64,000 bases of DNA from the NCBI GenBank assembly GCA_938015445.1, contig CALLPE010000003.1, positions 62,001-126,000 of the forward strand, in the 5' to 3' direction. The DNA is from an uncultured Pirellulales bacterium (GTDB lineage Bacteria > Planctomycetota > Planctomycetia > Pirellulales > Thermoguttaceae). Of this stretch, positions 26,838-36,838 are shown in pieces. Below the pieces are notes generated by a model that made no database searches, had not been told where the DNA came from, and saw only the letters and a program-made list of their open reading frames with translations. Made by a program: the position numbers and the translations under genes. Within the stretch, counting starts at the first letter, position 1; every line of letters begins with the position of its first letter.

Positions 26838-28729
26838 CACGGCAACTCCCGGTTCTTCAGGAACAGGTAGCCCAATACGAACAAGGGCACCAAGAACCCC
26901 AGCACGCTCAAACTACATTTGGCCAGCATATCCCCAGAGACGTTCAGCCCGTGTGCCACGTAGTCGGCGAAGTGGTACTTTCCCAGGTCGGGCAGCATGG
27001 CGGCCACAATGCGCAGGAAGAACTCCAGCGCCGTATCGGTCATTTGCGCCAGGGTGGTGCGCAGCCCCGGCTCCATTTCGCTGGTGACGTTCTGTTGTCG
27101 AACCATGCGTATGAAAGCCTCGACCGGTCCCCCGCCGTACAGCTCGTGCCGGGCGACCCGGCCGATTTCTTCCGCATACATCCCACCGACCAGCGTAGCG
27201 GCTGTGGCCAGCATGGCGATCGGGCCGCTCAAAAAAGTGCTGAACATCACGCCGAAGGCCGCGATCACCAGCATTTGCAGCCAGATGCCCAAGTAGCCTT
27301 TGGCGAAGTTCAGCCAGAATGGGGCGTCGTGTGCTCGGATGTATAAATCGGCCTGCGCCACCCCGAAATACTGATTGGGGTCCTCGCACCGCAGCCAGAT
27401 TTCCAGACGGCCTTGGTCGGCCAGGTCGGTGAACAGGTCCCGCATCCGTCCTTGCTTATCGCGCAGTTTACGGGGGATAAACTGCGTATCGACGGCGAAC
27501 TCCTTGGCCGGAAACATCGATACCAATACCGTTTCCCCGGTGCGCGGATTGCCCACCGAAAGACTTCCCAACACCCCTTTCTCTATGTCGCCCTTATGAG
27601 AGCGGAACACGCTGATGGTCATTTCCACGGGCAGTCCTTGGGGATACCTTTCTTCGGGATAGTTATCCTCGGTGATCCCCTCGAAGGTCCAGATGGCCGC
27701 GGCTGCGGTGCCTCCGTGTATATAACTGCGATAGGTCCATTCCTCGCCCACGCTGATGCCGCGATCGGCATCCTTGCCTGCACGGTCCTTAAACCGCAAA
27801 GTGCCGAATACAGGCGCCCGGGCCTGAAACACGCCTTCCTCGCGACCGACGGTACAGGTCAGCCGGGCGCGGCCGTCCGGCCCACGTTGGAACCGGTATT
27901 CGAAGGAGTGCCAGTGGCCGGCCTCCATTTCGGTGCTTATACTGCCTTCTGCTGGGTATTCCGAGCGGACTTTACCTTCTGCGGCCGGCTTCGCCACCGG
28001 CTCGATGTAAATGAAGTGCCTATGCCCGTGCACGCGCGTGGTTCGTAGCCTCAGCGGCGGCCGCGGCGTGGCTGCCTCCCAGGGTTCGCTCCAAGTCTTT
28101 TCGGCCAGTTCCAGGTCTGCCGGCTCGATCTGGTGGTGATGCATCAGCCCACGCAGCACAAACACGTAACTGACCGCCCCCATTAGGCACAGCAATACTG
28201 TGCCCACGATGGTGAAGCCAGCTATCCGTCCCAGCACGATTTCGCTTTTCCTCACCGGCTTAGTCACCACGGTGTGCAGGGTGCGGCTGCGGATGTCGGC
28301 CGGAAGGCTCAGCGTGCTGAGGAACAGCACCATCAGCAGCACTAGATAGCACGTGGCAGTCAAAACCGTATCCAAATACAGTTTGGCCGGGTCCACGCTA
28401 GCCGGGTCCAGATACCACGCACCGAAAAGCAATAAAAGAATGAACACCGCGAAAACGATCACCACTTTTCGGCGGATGGATTCCTTTATAGTCAGCAGGC
28501 CGACGGCCCACGCTCGCCGAGGCGAAAGGCGCGCCACATCCAGCAGTGCCTCGCGCAGACCCCAGACCACGCTTATTACCGCCGCCTTGGGCCCGGCTCG
28601 CAGCAACGCAAATAGCCCGCCCAGCACCAACACGGCAGCAAACAGCCCGACTATGGTTATCAGCCCGTTGATCGGGCCGACCCGCAACCACTCGTCAAAG
28701 CTTTTCAGATACCAGTCGGTTATTTCCAT
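26837..28729 (-). CDS. ABC-2 type permease with large extracytoplasmic domain
   Basis: A 630-residue membrane protein. Hydrophobic helices lie at about 20-45, 88-108, 122-142 and 170-193, and again at about 490-540 and 600-625. LPADIRSRTLHTVVTKPVRKSEIVLGR is the cytoplasmic coupling-type segment of ABC-2 permeases. Between the fourth and fifth helix clusters is a hydrophilic beta-rich insert of about 290 residues, which should lie outside the membrane. The gene lies between the ATPase gene (91 bases upstream) and the anchored partner (overlapping downstream), so all three probably form one exporter. The substrate is unknown. Confidence 0.85.
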   Translation of the reverse strand: MEITDWYLKSFDEWLRVGPINGLITIVGLFAAVLVLGGLFALLRAGPKAAVISVVWGLREALLDVARLSPRRAWAVGLLTIKESIRRKVVIVFAVFILLLLFGAWYLDPASVDPAKLYLDTVLTATCYLVLLMVLFLSTLSLPADIRSRTLHTVVTKPVRKSEIVLGRIAGFTIVGTVLLCLMGAVSYVFVLRGLMHHHQIEPADLELAEKTWSEPWEAATPRPPLRLRTTRVHGHRHFIYIEPVAKPAAEGKVRSEYPAEGSISTEMEAGHWHSFEYRFQRGPDGRARLTCTVGREEGVFQARAPVFGTLRFKDRAGKDADRGISVGEEWTYRSYIHGGTAAAAIWTFEGITEDNYPEERYPQGLPVEMTISVFRSHKGDIEKGVLGSLSVGNPRTGETVLVSMFPAKEFAVDTQFIPRKLRDKQGRMRDLFTDLADQGRLEIWLRCEDPNQYFGVAQADLYIRAHDAPFWLNFAKGYLGIWLQMLVIAAFGVMFSTFLSGPIAMLATAATLVGGMYAEEIGRVARHELYGGGPVEAFIRMVRQQNVTSEMEPGLRTTLAQMTDTALEFFLRIVAAMLPDLGKYHFADYVAHGLNVSGDMLAKCSLSVLGFLVPLFVLGYLFLKNRELP

Positions 28730-28819
28730 TGTTGGTAGTACTCGGCTGTTACAATCGTGGGCGTTGTCAGTTTTGATCGGGCAGATAAGGAAGTCTGAGC
28801 TGGGTACGCAGACCCGCCA

Positions 28820-29755
28820 CTAAGCAGTGCGCTGTGCATCGCCGGCATGGCCATTTCCCGATTCGTCGGCTTCGTGCTGGTCCGCGCGTATGCGCCGGCC
28901 CGGATGGGCTTCGCTCTCGCGGATTATCTTGACGAACAGTTCCTCCAAAGTGGCGGTTGGATTGCCGATGGACAGCACCTGGCCTCCGTGGCGTTCGATA
29001 ACCTGCTTTACCTCTTCGCAAGCCTGGGTGCTCAAACGAGTGGCATGGATTTCGGTCACGTCGCGGACTTTCAACAGAGCGTCGACGCGTCCCAACTCTT
29101 TCAGCTCGCCTTGATGCAAGATGGCGATCCGGTCGCAAACGTCCTGTACATCATCCAGTCGGTGGCTGCACATCAGAATGGTCTTGCCCTGCTTGCGCAA
29201 GTCGAGAATCAAGTCTTTCATTTCCCTGATGCCGATCGGATCCAACCCTGTGGTAGGCTCATCCAACAGAAGCAATTCAGGATCGTTTATCAATGCTTGC
29301 GCCAAACCTATGCGGCGCGTCATGCCTTTACTGTACTCTTTTAATTGCCGACGCTTTGCCCAGCCCAGCTTGACCTGCTCGATCAGGTCGTATGTTCGTT
29401 GCCTGCGTAGTTGGCGGGGCATGTTAAACAACCGGCCGTAGAAGTCGAGCGTTTCTTCGGCATTTAGAAAACGATAAAGATATGATTCCTCGGGCAGATA
29501 GCCGATGCGCTGATTCTTGCTGACGTCTGTGGCATCTCGACCCAGCACCATTGCCTGCCCACTTGTGGGGAATAGCAGACCGAGCAGTAGCTTTATCGTG
29601 GTGGTCTTTCCCGAGCCGTTCGGGCCTAAAAGCCCGAAAATCTCGCCCCGGCGAACGTCCAGATCTAAGGCGTTTAATGCCCTGACCTTCTGCCTACCCC
29701 AGAAATCTCGATAAACTTTAGTAAGATTGCGAGTTTCGATTACGATTTCTGCCAT
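28820..29755 (-). CDS. ABC-2 exporter ATP-binding protein
   Basis: A 311-residue ATPase, first gene of the exporter operon. Motifs are Walker [17 protein letters not shown], signature-region [19 protein letters not shown], Walker [14 protein letters not shown] and switch His in [13 protein letters not shown]. Residues about 225-285 form the usual C-terminal accessory domain, followed by a charged, disordered tail rich in Glu, Asp and Arg. It should energise the permease encoded immediately downstream. Confidence 0.9.
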   Translation of the reverse strand: MAEIVIETRNLTKVYRDFWGRQKVRALNALDLDVRRGEIFGLLGPNGSGKTTTIKLLLGLLFPTSGQAMVLGRDATDVSKNQRIGYLPEESYLYRFLNAEETLDFYGRLFNMPRQLRRQRTYDLIEQVKLGWAKRRQLKEYSKGMTRRIGLAQALINDPELLLLDEPTTGLDPIGIREMKDLILDLRKQGKTILMCSHRLDDVQDVCDRIAILHQGELKELGRVDALLKVRDVTEIHATRLSTQACEEVKQVIERHGGQVLSIGNPTATLEELFVKIIRESEAHPGRRIRADQHEADESGNGHAGDAQRTA

Positions 29756-30709
29756 GAGTCTTCTCGCGGATCAACAAGTACCGGCAACGTTTCTACGCTT
29801 TTGGTGGGCGCAGAGTTCGGCAAGCCTACGCCCTAAGCCTATTAGTGATAACAGATTTCGGCTATTGGCTAAAACCAACTTCTAACAAACGGTTGCGGCT
29901 TGGCACCCCGCTGGGCCTAGATACTCATCAGCAACGCTTGCCCGGGGTTTTGGACATGCGATCTAATCCGAAAGGCTGACCAAGTGCCGTTGACTGACCG
30001 TGTTTTCCCGAACAGTGCCGTTATTGCGAAGACTTCGAGCCACTAACCACTATCCACGCCAACTCAGATTCTACCGCGCATCGGCAATTCAGTCTTACGG
30101 CCTGCGCTCAATCACACCGCCTCCGAGCAACCAAAGCCGATCCGCGGACTCGACACACAAGCGCCGAAGGCATTGATCTTTCCTAGATCACTTGGCCCAC
30201 CTCTCCACGCCAGCAACCAGTCATCCACACTACGTACCGCTACGAAGCAGTTCGTCTAGCCGGCGATTCTTCCCCCAAAACATTTTTTAAAGTTTCGCGC
30301 CAAGAGCAATCGTCCTCACGGCGCTTCCCGACGGCCACTTGGTGAAGGCCCAATCGTTCCAATCGGCAACCAACGAGTCGCTTTACAACCTGCAAGCAAT
30401 TTACAACCTACAGGCAACACTGCGCACTACCAATCTACAGCCAACAAGTCGCGCTGGCGCGTTGCCACCACTGTCAACCAGGTTATGTTTTCATTGCGTC
30501 AATTGTTGCACATCCCAGCACAATTATGTAAGAATTAGTTGCCGACCGGGGGCTGGTCGGCGATAGACCATCCATCACATTATCCTCCCATTTGCTGCGA
30601 TGGGTCTTGTAACGTCCGGTCGCCGCGTGGTTTGTGGCATACGACCGAGTGGCGTTGACCAATTAGGGACATCTCTCGCAGTGTTTCGTCCATCCAGCGG
30701 AGGAAGCCT
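29756..30709. other. long divergent spacer
   Basis: About 950 bases between the divergent ABC ATPase gene and the propeller gene at 30710, so promoters for both lie here. No protein-like frame was found. Near the right end it holds the 18-bp tandem duplication at 30382-30417. The size leaves room for an unrecognised RNA or a decayed gene. Confidence 0.4.
30382..30417. repeat. 18-bp tandem duplication (two units, two mismatches)
   Basis: Units at 30382-30399 and 30400-30417 begin tttacaacct and differ at two positions. It belongs to the same class of short duplications seen throughout the window. Confidence 0.8.
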
Positions 30710-32434
30710 ATGAATATCGTGTCGCGTTTGCTGGCTACGTGCCTGGTCTTGAGCGTAATCGGATCGGGCAGGTTTTCACACCCAAATCCTTCATACTCCG
30801 GTTCATATTCGAGTTCGCATTCAGCCGCGTTTGCGGGCGAGGACAACGGGCAGATGCTATATAACGGGATTCGCTTGCCGGCGGTGTGGCCCCCGCGCCA
30901 GCAATCGCTGGGGGCGGAACCTATGGCGGTGCCCTATTTGCAGCAACCGCCGGAGGTCGTGCCGATCGATGTCGGCCGGCAACTGCTGGTCGACGACTTC
31001 CTGATCGAGCGTACTACCCTGCGCCGCACGTTTCACCGTCCGGTCTATCACAGCGCAAACCCCATCCTTAAGGCGGACAAACCGTGGGAAAAGCGAGGAC
31101 GCAGCTCGGCCGCCATGGTGTTCAGCGACGGGGTGTGGTGGGACCAAAGAGACCAGAAGTTCAAGATGTGGTACATGGGCGGTATGATGCAGGCGACTTG
31201 CTACGCCGAGTCGCGCGACGGTGTGAACTGGGACAAGCCGGCGCTAGACGTAGAACCAGGCACCAACATCGTGCTTAAAGGCCACCGCGACTCGAGCACC
31301 GTGTGGCTGGACCACAGCGAAAGCGATCCGCAGAAGCGCTTCAAGCTGCTTTACGCCACAGTGCATCCTGAGAAACGCTTCTGGCAAGTGGTGTTGCGCA
31401 CTTCGCCCGACGGAATCCATTGGTCCGACCCAGTGGCTGCTTCGCCACGCTGCGGCGACCGGAGTACGTTTTTCTACAATCCGTTTCGCAAGGTGTGGGT
31501 GCTGAGTCTGCGCAACGGGGGAATCCCTCGCGCCCGCAACTACCGCGAGCATTCGGATTTGCTCAAGGCGTTTCAATGGGAAGAGATGGAAGTGGTGCCT
31601 TGGGTAGGGGCCGACCGGCTCGATCCACGCAATCCCGATCCACGTTTCAGCGACATCTCCCCGCAGCTTTACAACCTCGACGCAGTGGCCTACGAATCGA
31701 TAATTCTGGGGCTGTTTTCCGTGTGGCAAGGGCCAGAAAATCCCATCTGCGCCAAGCTGGGCATACAGAAGCGCAACGAGGTGCTGCTGGGCTACAGCCG
31801 CGATGGGTTCCACTGGCATCGGCCCGACCGCAAGCCCTTCATCGCCGTCAACCCAGTCGAAGGCGCCTGGAACTGGGGGAACGTGCAGTCTTGCGGTGGC
31901 GGATGTCTGGTGGTCGGCGACAAGCTGTACTTCTACTTCAGCGGCCGTGCCCTGAACGACCAATTCTGGGACGGCGCCGCCAGCACCGGCCTGGCTGTTT
32001 TGCGACGCGATGGTTTCTGCTCGCTCGACGCCGAAGCGGAGCCAGGCGAACTGGTCACACGCCCGGTGGTCTTCAAAGGCAAACATCTGTTCGTTAACGT
32101 GGCTGCGGCCAATGGCGAGCTAAAAGCCGAACTGCTCGACACACAATACGAACCGATCGAACCGTTTACACTGGCCAACTGCGAGCCGGTCCGCGCCGAT
32201 AAGACATTGGTGGAAGTCAAGTTTCGCGGGGCCAGCGACCTCTCGGCAGTCGCTGGGCGACGGGTGCGACTGCGATTCCAGTTGCGCAACGGCGGACTGT
32301 ATTCCTTCTGGGTAAGTCCAGAGTCATCGGGAGCGAGTTATGGCTACGTGGCCGCTGGCGGGCCAGGATTTGCTGGCGACAAAGACAGCGTGGGAGAAAG
32401 TGCTTACGCCGCCGCCGCGAAGATCGGAAAATAA
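30710..32434 (+). CDS. exported five-bladed propeller protein, GH43/GH32-like
   Basis: A 574-residue exported protein. A signal peptide (LLATCLVLSVIGS) and a Ser/Tyr-rich stretch precede the conserved IDVGRQLLVDDFLIERT segment. Next come repeated propeller motifs such as KFKMWYMGG, CYAESRDGVNWDKP, VVLRTSPDGIHWSDP, EVLLGYSRDGFHWHRP and KLYFYFSGR. The repeated (S/Y)SRDG.(H/N)W elements are typical of glycan-active five-bladed propellers related to GH32/GH43. The closing region (about 440-550) is a beta-sandwich. Substrate cannot be read from sequence. GGAGG lies 6 bases before the ATG. The oxidoreductase gene 365 bases downstream may be functionally linked. Confidence 0.8.
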   Translation: MNIVSRLLATCLVLSVIGSGRFSHPNPSYSGSYSSSHSAAFAGEDNGQMLYNGIRLPAVWPPRQQSLGAEPMAVPYLQQPPEVVPIDVGRQLLVDDFLIERTTLRRTFHRPVYHSANPILKADKPWEKRGRSSAAMVFSDGVWWDQRDQKFKMWYMGGMMQATCYAESRDGVNWDKPALDVEPGTNIVLKGHRDSSTVWLDHSESDPQKRFKLLYATVHPEKRFWQVVLRTSPDGIHWSDPVAASPRCGDRSTFFYNPFRKVWVLSLRNGGIPRARNYREHSDLLKAFQWEEMEVVPWVGADRLDPRNPDPRFSDISPQLYNLDAVAYESIILGLFSVWQGPENPICAKLGIQKRNEVLLGYSRDGFHWHRPDRKPFIAVNPVEGAWNWGNVQSCGGGCLVVGDKLYFYFSGRALNDQFWDGAASTGLAVLRRDGFCSLDAEAEPGELVTRPVVFKGKHLFVNVAAANGELKAELLDTQYEPIEPFTLANCEPVRADKTLVEVKFRGASDLSAVAGRRVRLRFQLRNGGLYSFWVSPESSGASYGYVAAGGPGFAGDKDSVGESAYAAAAKIGK

Positions 32435-32610
32435 GCGGCTCTAACAAAACGACCTTTTCTGCCACGCTGCGCCCAGAAAAACGACGGGTTCAACATTTTG
32501 GTTATTGTTTGGTGTTATAGCCGGGTACATATTTTCCGGTTCGGTTGGACTGCGGGCTTGTCCGGCGGTGCTGTTAACCCCTAATACAGTTCACCCCCGG
32601 CAACTGAAGA

Positions 32611-32635
32611 GCACGGCTGGGGAAACCAGTCGTGC
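32611..32635. repeat. REP-like hairpin, copy 1
   Basis: The sequence gcacggctgg, a 5-base loop, then ccagtcgtgc forms a 10-bp stem with one G-T pair. A related hairpin lies 50 bases downstream. Such GC-rich palindromes built on cacggctg resemble REP elements; a role as a weak terminator of the upstream gene is also possible, though no U-run follows. Confidence 0.55.
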
Positions 32636-32685
32636 CACCCGACACTGGACAAGCTCGCCCCGGTCCTCTGCCAGCTACAAAGACG

Positions 32686-32708
32686 CACGGCTGGGCAAGG
32701 CAGCCGTG
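32686..32708. repeat. REP-like hairpin, copy 2
   Basis: A perfect 8-bp stem, cacggctg and cagccgtg, encloses a 7-base loop. The left arm matches that of the copy at 32611-32635, so the two are probably members of one repeat family. Confidence 0.55.
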
Positions 32709-32799
32709 TCAACCTGCGGCTTACGTTGCGAGTGCTTGGCGTGTTGCCGATTTTATGGTCGATTCAATGCTTCCCTGCAAAACTTGAGAGGAAAGACTC

Positions 32800-34170
32800 A
32801 TGAGCGATTGTCAATCCAAAAGCGTGGCTGGGGCGCGAGGCTGTTCGCGGCGCGATTTTCTGCGGCGGGGCCGCAACGTGGCCGCTGCTACGACATTGGC
32901 TGGCGCTATCATCCCGGCGGTTCACGCCGCCGAAGACAACACCATCCGCCTGGCGCTGATCGGCTGTGGCGGCCGGGGCAGCGGAGCTGTGGCTAACGCT
33001 CTGGAAGCGCCCGGCGGACCGGTGAAACTTGTGGCCATGGCCGATCTATTCGAGCAGCGGCTTGCCAGTTCGTACAAGAACCTTAGCCGCCAGTACGGCG
33101 ATCGGATCGACGTGCCGCCGGAGCGTCGCTTCGTGGGCTTCGACGCATATCGCAAGGCGATCGACTGCTTGCGCCCCGGCGACGTGGCCCTGCTAACGAC
33201 CTATCCAGCCTTCCGTGTCGTTCATCTAGACTACGCGGTGGAGAAGGGCGTCCATGTGTTCATGGAAAAATCGTTTGCTACCGATCCGCCGGGTGTGCGG
33301 CGGATCATCCAGGCCGGCAAGAAAGCGCAGCAAAAGAACTTGAAGATTGCCGCCGGGCTGATGTGTCGGCACTCGCGCAACCGTCAAGAGCTGATTCGGC
33401 GCATCCGCGAGGGCGAGTTAGGCCAGATACTGTTTGTGCGAGCTTATCGGATGGAGACCGTCGGCCCGCTTGGCCCGCGTCCCCCGCAGGAAAACGAACT
33501 GTTGTGGCAAATTCGCAATTCCCCTCGGTTCTTATGGGTGTCGGGCGGATTGTTCGCCGAGATGGACATCCACCAAGTGGACGAAATCTGCTGGCTGATG
33601 GATGCCTGGCCGGTGTCGGCGCACGGAGTTGGCGGCCGGGCCGCTAACAGCACCGATTGTAGCCAGACCCTCGACAGCTTCTCGGTCGAATGGACCTTCC
33701 CCGACGGCTGCAAAGGGTACGACGTGGTCCGCTATCTGCCCAACTGCCACACCGAGTTTGCCACTTACGTTCACGGCACCAAGCGTGCAGCGCAATTCTC
33801 CGGATCTGTGCACGCGGGCACAGTGCGCATTTACAAAGACCAGCGTATCGCCGCGGACAACATCCTTTGGGAGGCCGAAAAGGAAGCGATCACCCCTTGG
33901 CAGGCCGAATGGAACGTGCTGCTGGACGCCATCCGCAACGACAAACCGCACAACGAGGCCCAGCGCGCTGCGCTGGCCAACTTAGCGACGATCATCGGTC
34001 GGGCGGCAGTGCATTCGGGCAAGATCATCGGCTGGGAGGAAGCAATGGCCTCGAACTTCCAGTGGTGCAAGGATATCGACAATCTTAGCGCCGATAGCCC
34101 ACCGCCGGTCAAGGCCGACCAGAACGGGCGATACCCAGTTCCCATCCCCGGCCAGTGGACGGAAATCTGA
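32800..34170 (+). CDS. Tat-exported Gfo/Idh/MocA family oxidoreductase
   Basis: A 456-residue NAD(P)-dependent oxidoreductase-like protein. The N-terminus carries a twin-arginine signal (CSRRDFLRRG, then AAATTLAGAIIPAVHAA), so it is exported folded with its cofactor. The Rossmann domain starts IRLALIGCGGRGSG. VEKGVHVFMEKSFATDP is the conserved EKP-type motif region, with Ser at the usual Pro position. The C-terminal beta-sheet domain includes FAEMDIHQVDEICWLM. Homologues act on sugars and inositols in planctomycete glycan use. AGAGGAAAG precedes the ATG. It follows the propeller protein gene. Confidence 0.9.
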   Translation: MSDCQSKSVAGARGCSRRDFLRRGRNVAAATTLAGAIIPAVHAAEDNTIRLALIGCGGRGSGAVANALEAPGGPVKLVAMADLFEQRLASSYKNLSRQYGDRIDVPPERRFVGFDAYRKAIDCLRPGDVALLTTYPAFRVVHLDYAVEKGVHVFMEKSFATDPPGVRRIIQAGKKAQQKNLKIAAGLMCRHSRNRQELIRRIREGELGQILFVRAYRMETVGPLGPRPPQENELLWQIRNSPRFLWVSGGLFAEMDIHQVDEICWLMDAWPVSAHGVGGRAANSTDCSQTLDSFSVEWTFPDGCKGYDVVRYLPNCHTEFATYVHGTKRAAQFSGSVHAGTVRIYKDQRIAADNILWEAEKEAITPWQAEWNVLLDAIRNDKPHNEAQRAALANLATIIGRAAVHSGKIIGWEEAMASNFQWCKDIDNLSADSPPPVKADQNGRYPVPIPGQWTEI

Positions 34171-34510
34171 CAGCCGGACATCCGAGGCCGAGTCATCACG
34201 GCGCTTTGCGCGCGCCGGCAGTTTCGGCGGTCTGCGCCGGCGCGAACCGCGCTATGTATTTTGGAACGATCGATGGTAGCAAATCTGCAACGAGGCCTGC
34301 GCAGCCGATTTGCGCAACAAGGCCGATTTGCGCAACAAGCTCGGGGGCCACCGGCGCGGCTGCGCACCGAACCTAGCATCCGGGCTGGGGTCGGGCTCGA
34401 AATGGTGCGGGATCGAAATAACGTGTGTCTTTTCGATCTGGAATGCCGGCGCGATCGCCGACTGGGACCAGCCTGGGCACCGAGGGCTGAGTTGGTCGAA
34501 TCGCCCCGCT
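34171..34510. other. spacer between convergent genes with 18-bp duplication
   Basis: About 340 bases between the ends of the oxidoreductase gene and yidC. It holds the exact 18-bp tandem duplication at 34304-34339. Open frames here show no protein-like features. Confidence 0.45.
34304..34339. repeat. exact 18-bp tandem duplication
   Basis: The word gccgatttgcgcaacaag occurs at 34304-34321 and 34322-34339 without mismatch. Confidence 0.9.
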
Positions 34511-36838
34511 TTAGTGTTTGCCCGCTTTCTTCTTGCGTTCGGCCTGCTCGCGCTTGGCTTGCCATGACTCTTGGAGGGTTTTAGCGCGGGCTTTGGCATC
34601 GGCGCGGGTTTGGGGTTCTTCGCTACCGATGGGCTTGGGCTTGGGAAGGACCAGCCGTTCGCCCATCCCCCACAAACTCGATGCAATGAAGTAGATGCAC
34701 AATCCGCTGGCCACTTTGAAGAACAAAATGCCCATGAAGACCATCATGTATCGCATGATCTTCATTTGCAGGGCAGCTTGCTCGTCGGCCGGAGGAGGCA
34801 TCAACACCTTTTGTTGCCAAATGAAGATAGCCACCGTCAGCACCGGCAGCAGATTGAAGTACGGCCCCAGCACATACCAGCTTGTGCCGTGAGTGAGCAT
34901 CTGCGGCAACAGCCACGTCCAATCGAAGAGCATGTCGGGGGCTGCCAGGTTCGAGCACCAGCGCACGCTCTCGGAAATCAGCGGCGCTTGCCGGAGCTCC
35001 ACGTCCACCATCAGTGCCCGATACAGCCCGATGAATATCGGCAATTGAATGAATATCACCAAGCAACCACGGAGCGGATGGTAGTTGTGCTTCTTGAATA
35101 GTTCCTGTTGGGCTTTGGTGCGTGCTTGCAAATCGTTCTTATATTTTTCCTGAATTTTCTTCAATTCGGGCTGCAATTCCTGCATTTTTAACGCGCTGAG
35201 GACTTGTTTGCGGCTCAGCGGAAACATGCAGCCGCGCACCAACACCGTCAATAGGATGATCGCCACGCCCCAATTCGGCGCAACAGCATGCAACACGTGC
35301 AACACCTGCACCAACGGCTTGGCGAACAAAGCGAATATCCCCAGCCCGTAATAAACCACCTCTTGCAATCCGTAGTGGGCCAGGAGCTTGGGTTTCTTTG
35401 GGCCGGCGTAAATGGTGAAGCTGTGAACCACGGATTGCTCCTGCGCGAGTTCCAACGGCACACTGACCAGCCGGCACGAGGTATTGGCCAAGGTCTTGAA
35501 TTTGGGGTCCACCGGGCCGACTAGCAACGGATTGACCTGCGCGAAGCGAATCTCGCGCTGCTCGCGCTTGGGGAGCATCATCACGGCGAAATACTGGGTG
35601 TCGATGCCCACGTAAGCCAACAGATTGGCTTCGTCTTCGGGCCATTTTCGGGCCGAAGAGCCGCCCTCGGCGATTGCTGGGCAGTTGACCATCGCCGGCT
35701 CGCCGTGCCCCCAGTCGACCACGAAATCGCGCAGTCCAGCCTGTCCGCTAGCGCGGCTGACCTTCGTGGCATACCACCATCCTTCTGTGGGGAGTCCCGT
35801 GGGGCCATCCAGTTGATAAGCCACTTTGCGGGCCACAGCGCCAGAGTTGCGGATGGCCACTTCCAGTTCCAGGTGGTAAGCGGGAAAGACAGCGTTGGCG
35901 AGCTTATCCGGTGGCACCTGAGCCAGACGATACGTTTTGGTCAGTTCCAACGAGCTGTTGACCAACCGGCGGCGGAAAACCGCTTCGGTCTGACTGGCCG
36001 AAACCAGCTCCCAATTGGTGCTCCACAGATTCAGCCCCGCGATTTCTTCCCCCACTTCGACCACCTTTTGTGGTTCAGGCGCTATGTGCTCGTCCAGGCG
36101 CTGGAGCGTCAAGCGGAAAGAAAGCGGGTCTTGGCCTTCGGGCCGGATGATTTCCAGAGGCCGGCGCCGCAGGGTGGCGTGCAAATCAAGCTCCTCGTCG
36201 CCGCGGAGCACTCTCAGCCGGATGGTCTGACCGGGTTTGGTGCGTCTGAGCGCCTCGCGCAACGCCTGCGGCCCGCTAATCGAGTTGCCGTCGATGGCCC
36301 GAATGAAATCTCCCGGCCGCAAACCGGCGGCAGCAGCCGGCGTGCCAGCGCCGACGACTTGCACAGGGCAACCGCTACCTGCGATGCCCTCTTCGACCAC
36401 GATATGACCCAGATAACCGCTGCGGTCTTCCAGATCGTGATACCGGGGACTACTTAGCTCGATGCGCAGCACCGCCGCACCACGCGATGTGAGCGTCACT
36501 AGCATCCTGTATGGGTCGTCGGGATCGGCTGAACCGAGCGTTACCCAGCGCTGGGGCAGTTCCGAATCTGGTTCGGGCAACAACGCGCCGGCCTGTCCAC
36601 CCTCTGCCGGCTCTTGTCGCTGTGGGGGAGGAAGGTCATCTGGCTTGATGTGCTGGCCGAGTTGATTGTCGGGCTTTTTGGCATCCAGGGCTGCCTGGGC
36701 GTCTTTTGCCTGCGCGTGGGGAGCCACTGGCGCTTTGTCTTGTCGGCCGGCCGGTCGCTTCGGTGGCGCAACCAGCGCCATGTGCACAAATAGCACCAAA
36801 GTGGACAAAATCAAAAACAGCGCGAAACGTTTTTCCAT
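34511..36838 (-). CDS. yidC: membrane protein insertase YidC with internal PDZ domain
   Basis: A 775-residue insertase, larger than the usual about 550. It begins with a membrane helix (MEKRFALFLILSTLVLFVHMAL) and a long polar linker. The periplasmic P1-like beta-supersandwich is interrupted at about residues 158-224 by a PDZ domain (VVGAGTPAAAAGLRPGDFIRA, DGNSISG, IRLRVLRGDEE). The conserved C-terminal insertase core is intact: NWGVAIILLTVLVRGCMFPL, the CLVIFIQLPIFIGLYRAL segment and MRYMMVFMGILFFKVASGL. A basic tail (ERKKKAGKH) may contact ribosomes. The ATG at 36838 is preferred because the helix starts there. It lies in a minus-strand group with the phosphoesterase and asd genes. Confidence 0.94.
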   Translation of the reverse strand: MEKRFALFLILSTLVLFVHMALVAPPKRPAGRQDKAPVAPHAQAKDAQAALDAKKPDNQLGQHIKPDDLPPPQRQEPAEGGQAGALLPEPDSELPQRWVTLGSADPDDPYRMLVTLTSRGAAVLRIELSSPRYHDLEDRSGYLGHIVVEEGIAGSGCPVQVVGAGTPAAAAGLRPGDFIRAIDGNSISGPQALREALRRTKPGQTIRLRVLRGDEELDLHATLRRRPLEIIRPEGQDPLSFRLTLQRLDEHIAPEPQKVVEVGEEIAGLNLWSTNWELVSASQTEAVFRRRLVNSSLELTKTYRLAQVPPDKLANAVFPAYHLELEVAIRNSGAVARKVAYQLDGPTGLPTEGWWYATKVSRASGQAGLRDFVVDWGHGEPAMVNCPAIAEGGSSARKWPEDEANLLAYVGIDTQYFAVMMLPKREQREIRFAQVNPLLVGPVDPKFKTLANTSCRLVSVPLELAQEQSVVHSFTIYAGPKKPKLLAHYGLQEVVYYGLGIFALFAKPLVQVLHVLHAVAPNWGVAIILLTVLVRGCMFPLSRKQVLSALKMQELQPELKKIQEKYKNDLQARTKAQQELFKKHNYHPLRGCLVIFIQLPIFIGLYRALMVDVELRQAPLISESVRWCSNLAAPDMLFDWTWLLPQMLTHGTSWYVLGPYFNLLPVLTVAIFIWQQKVLMPPPADEQAALQMKIMRYMMVFMGILFFKVASGLCIYFIASSLWGMGERLVLPKPKPIGSEEPQTRADAKARAKTLQESWQAKREQAERKKKAGKH

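Larger units (their letters stand above)
32435..32799. other. spacer with two related hairpins
   Basis: About 365 bases between two plus-strand genes. It contains the paired hairpins at 32611-32635 and 32686-32708. No coding frame is supported. Confidence 0.5.

Noticed and set aside
30339..30566. Plus-strand open frame of 75 codons
   Set aside because: It is made largely of the 18-bp duplication and shows no protein-like pattern or ribosome-binding site.
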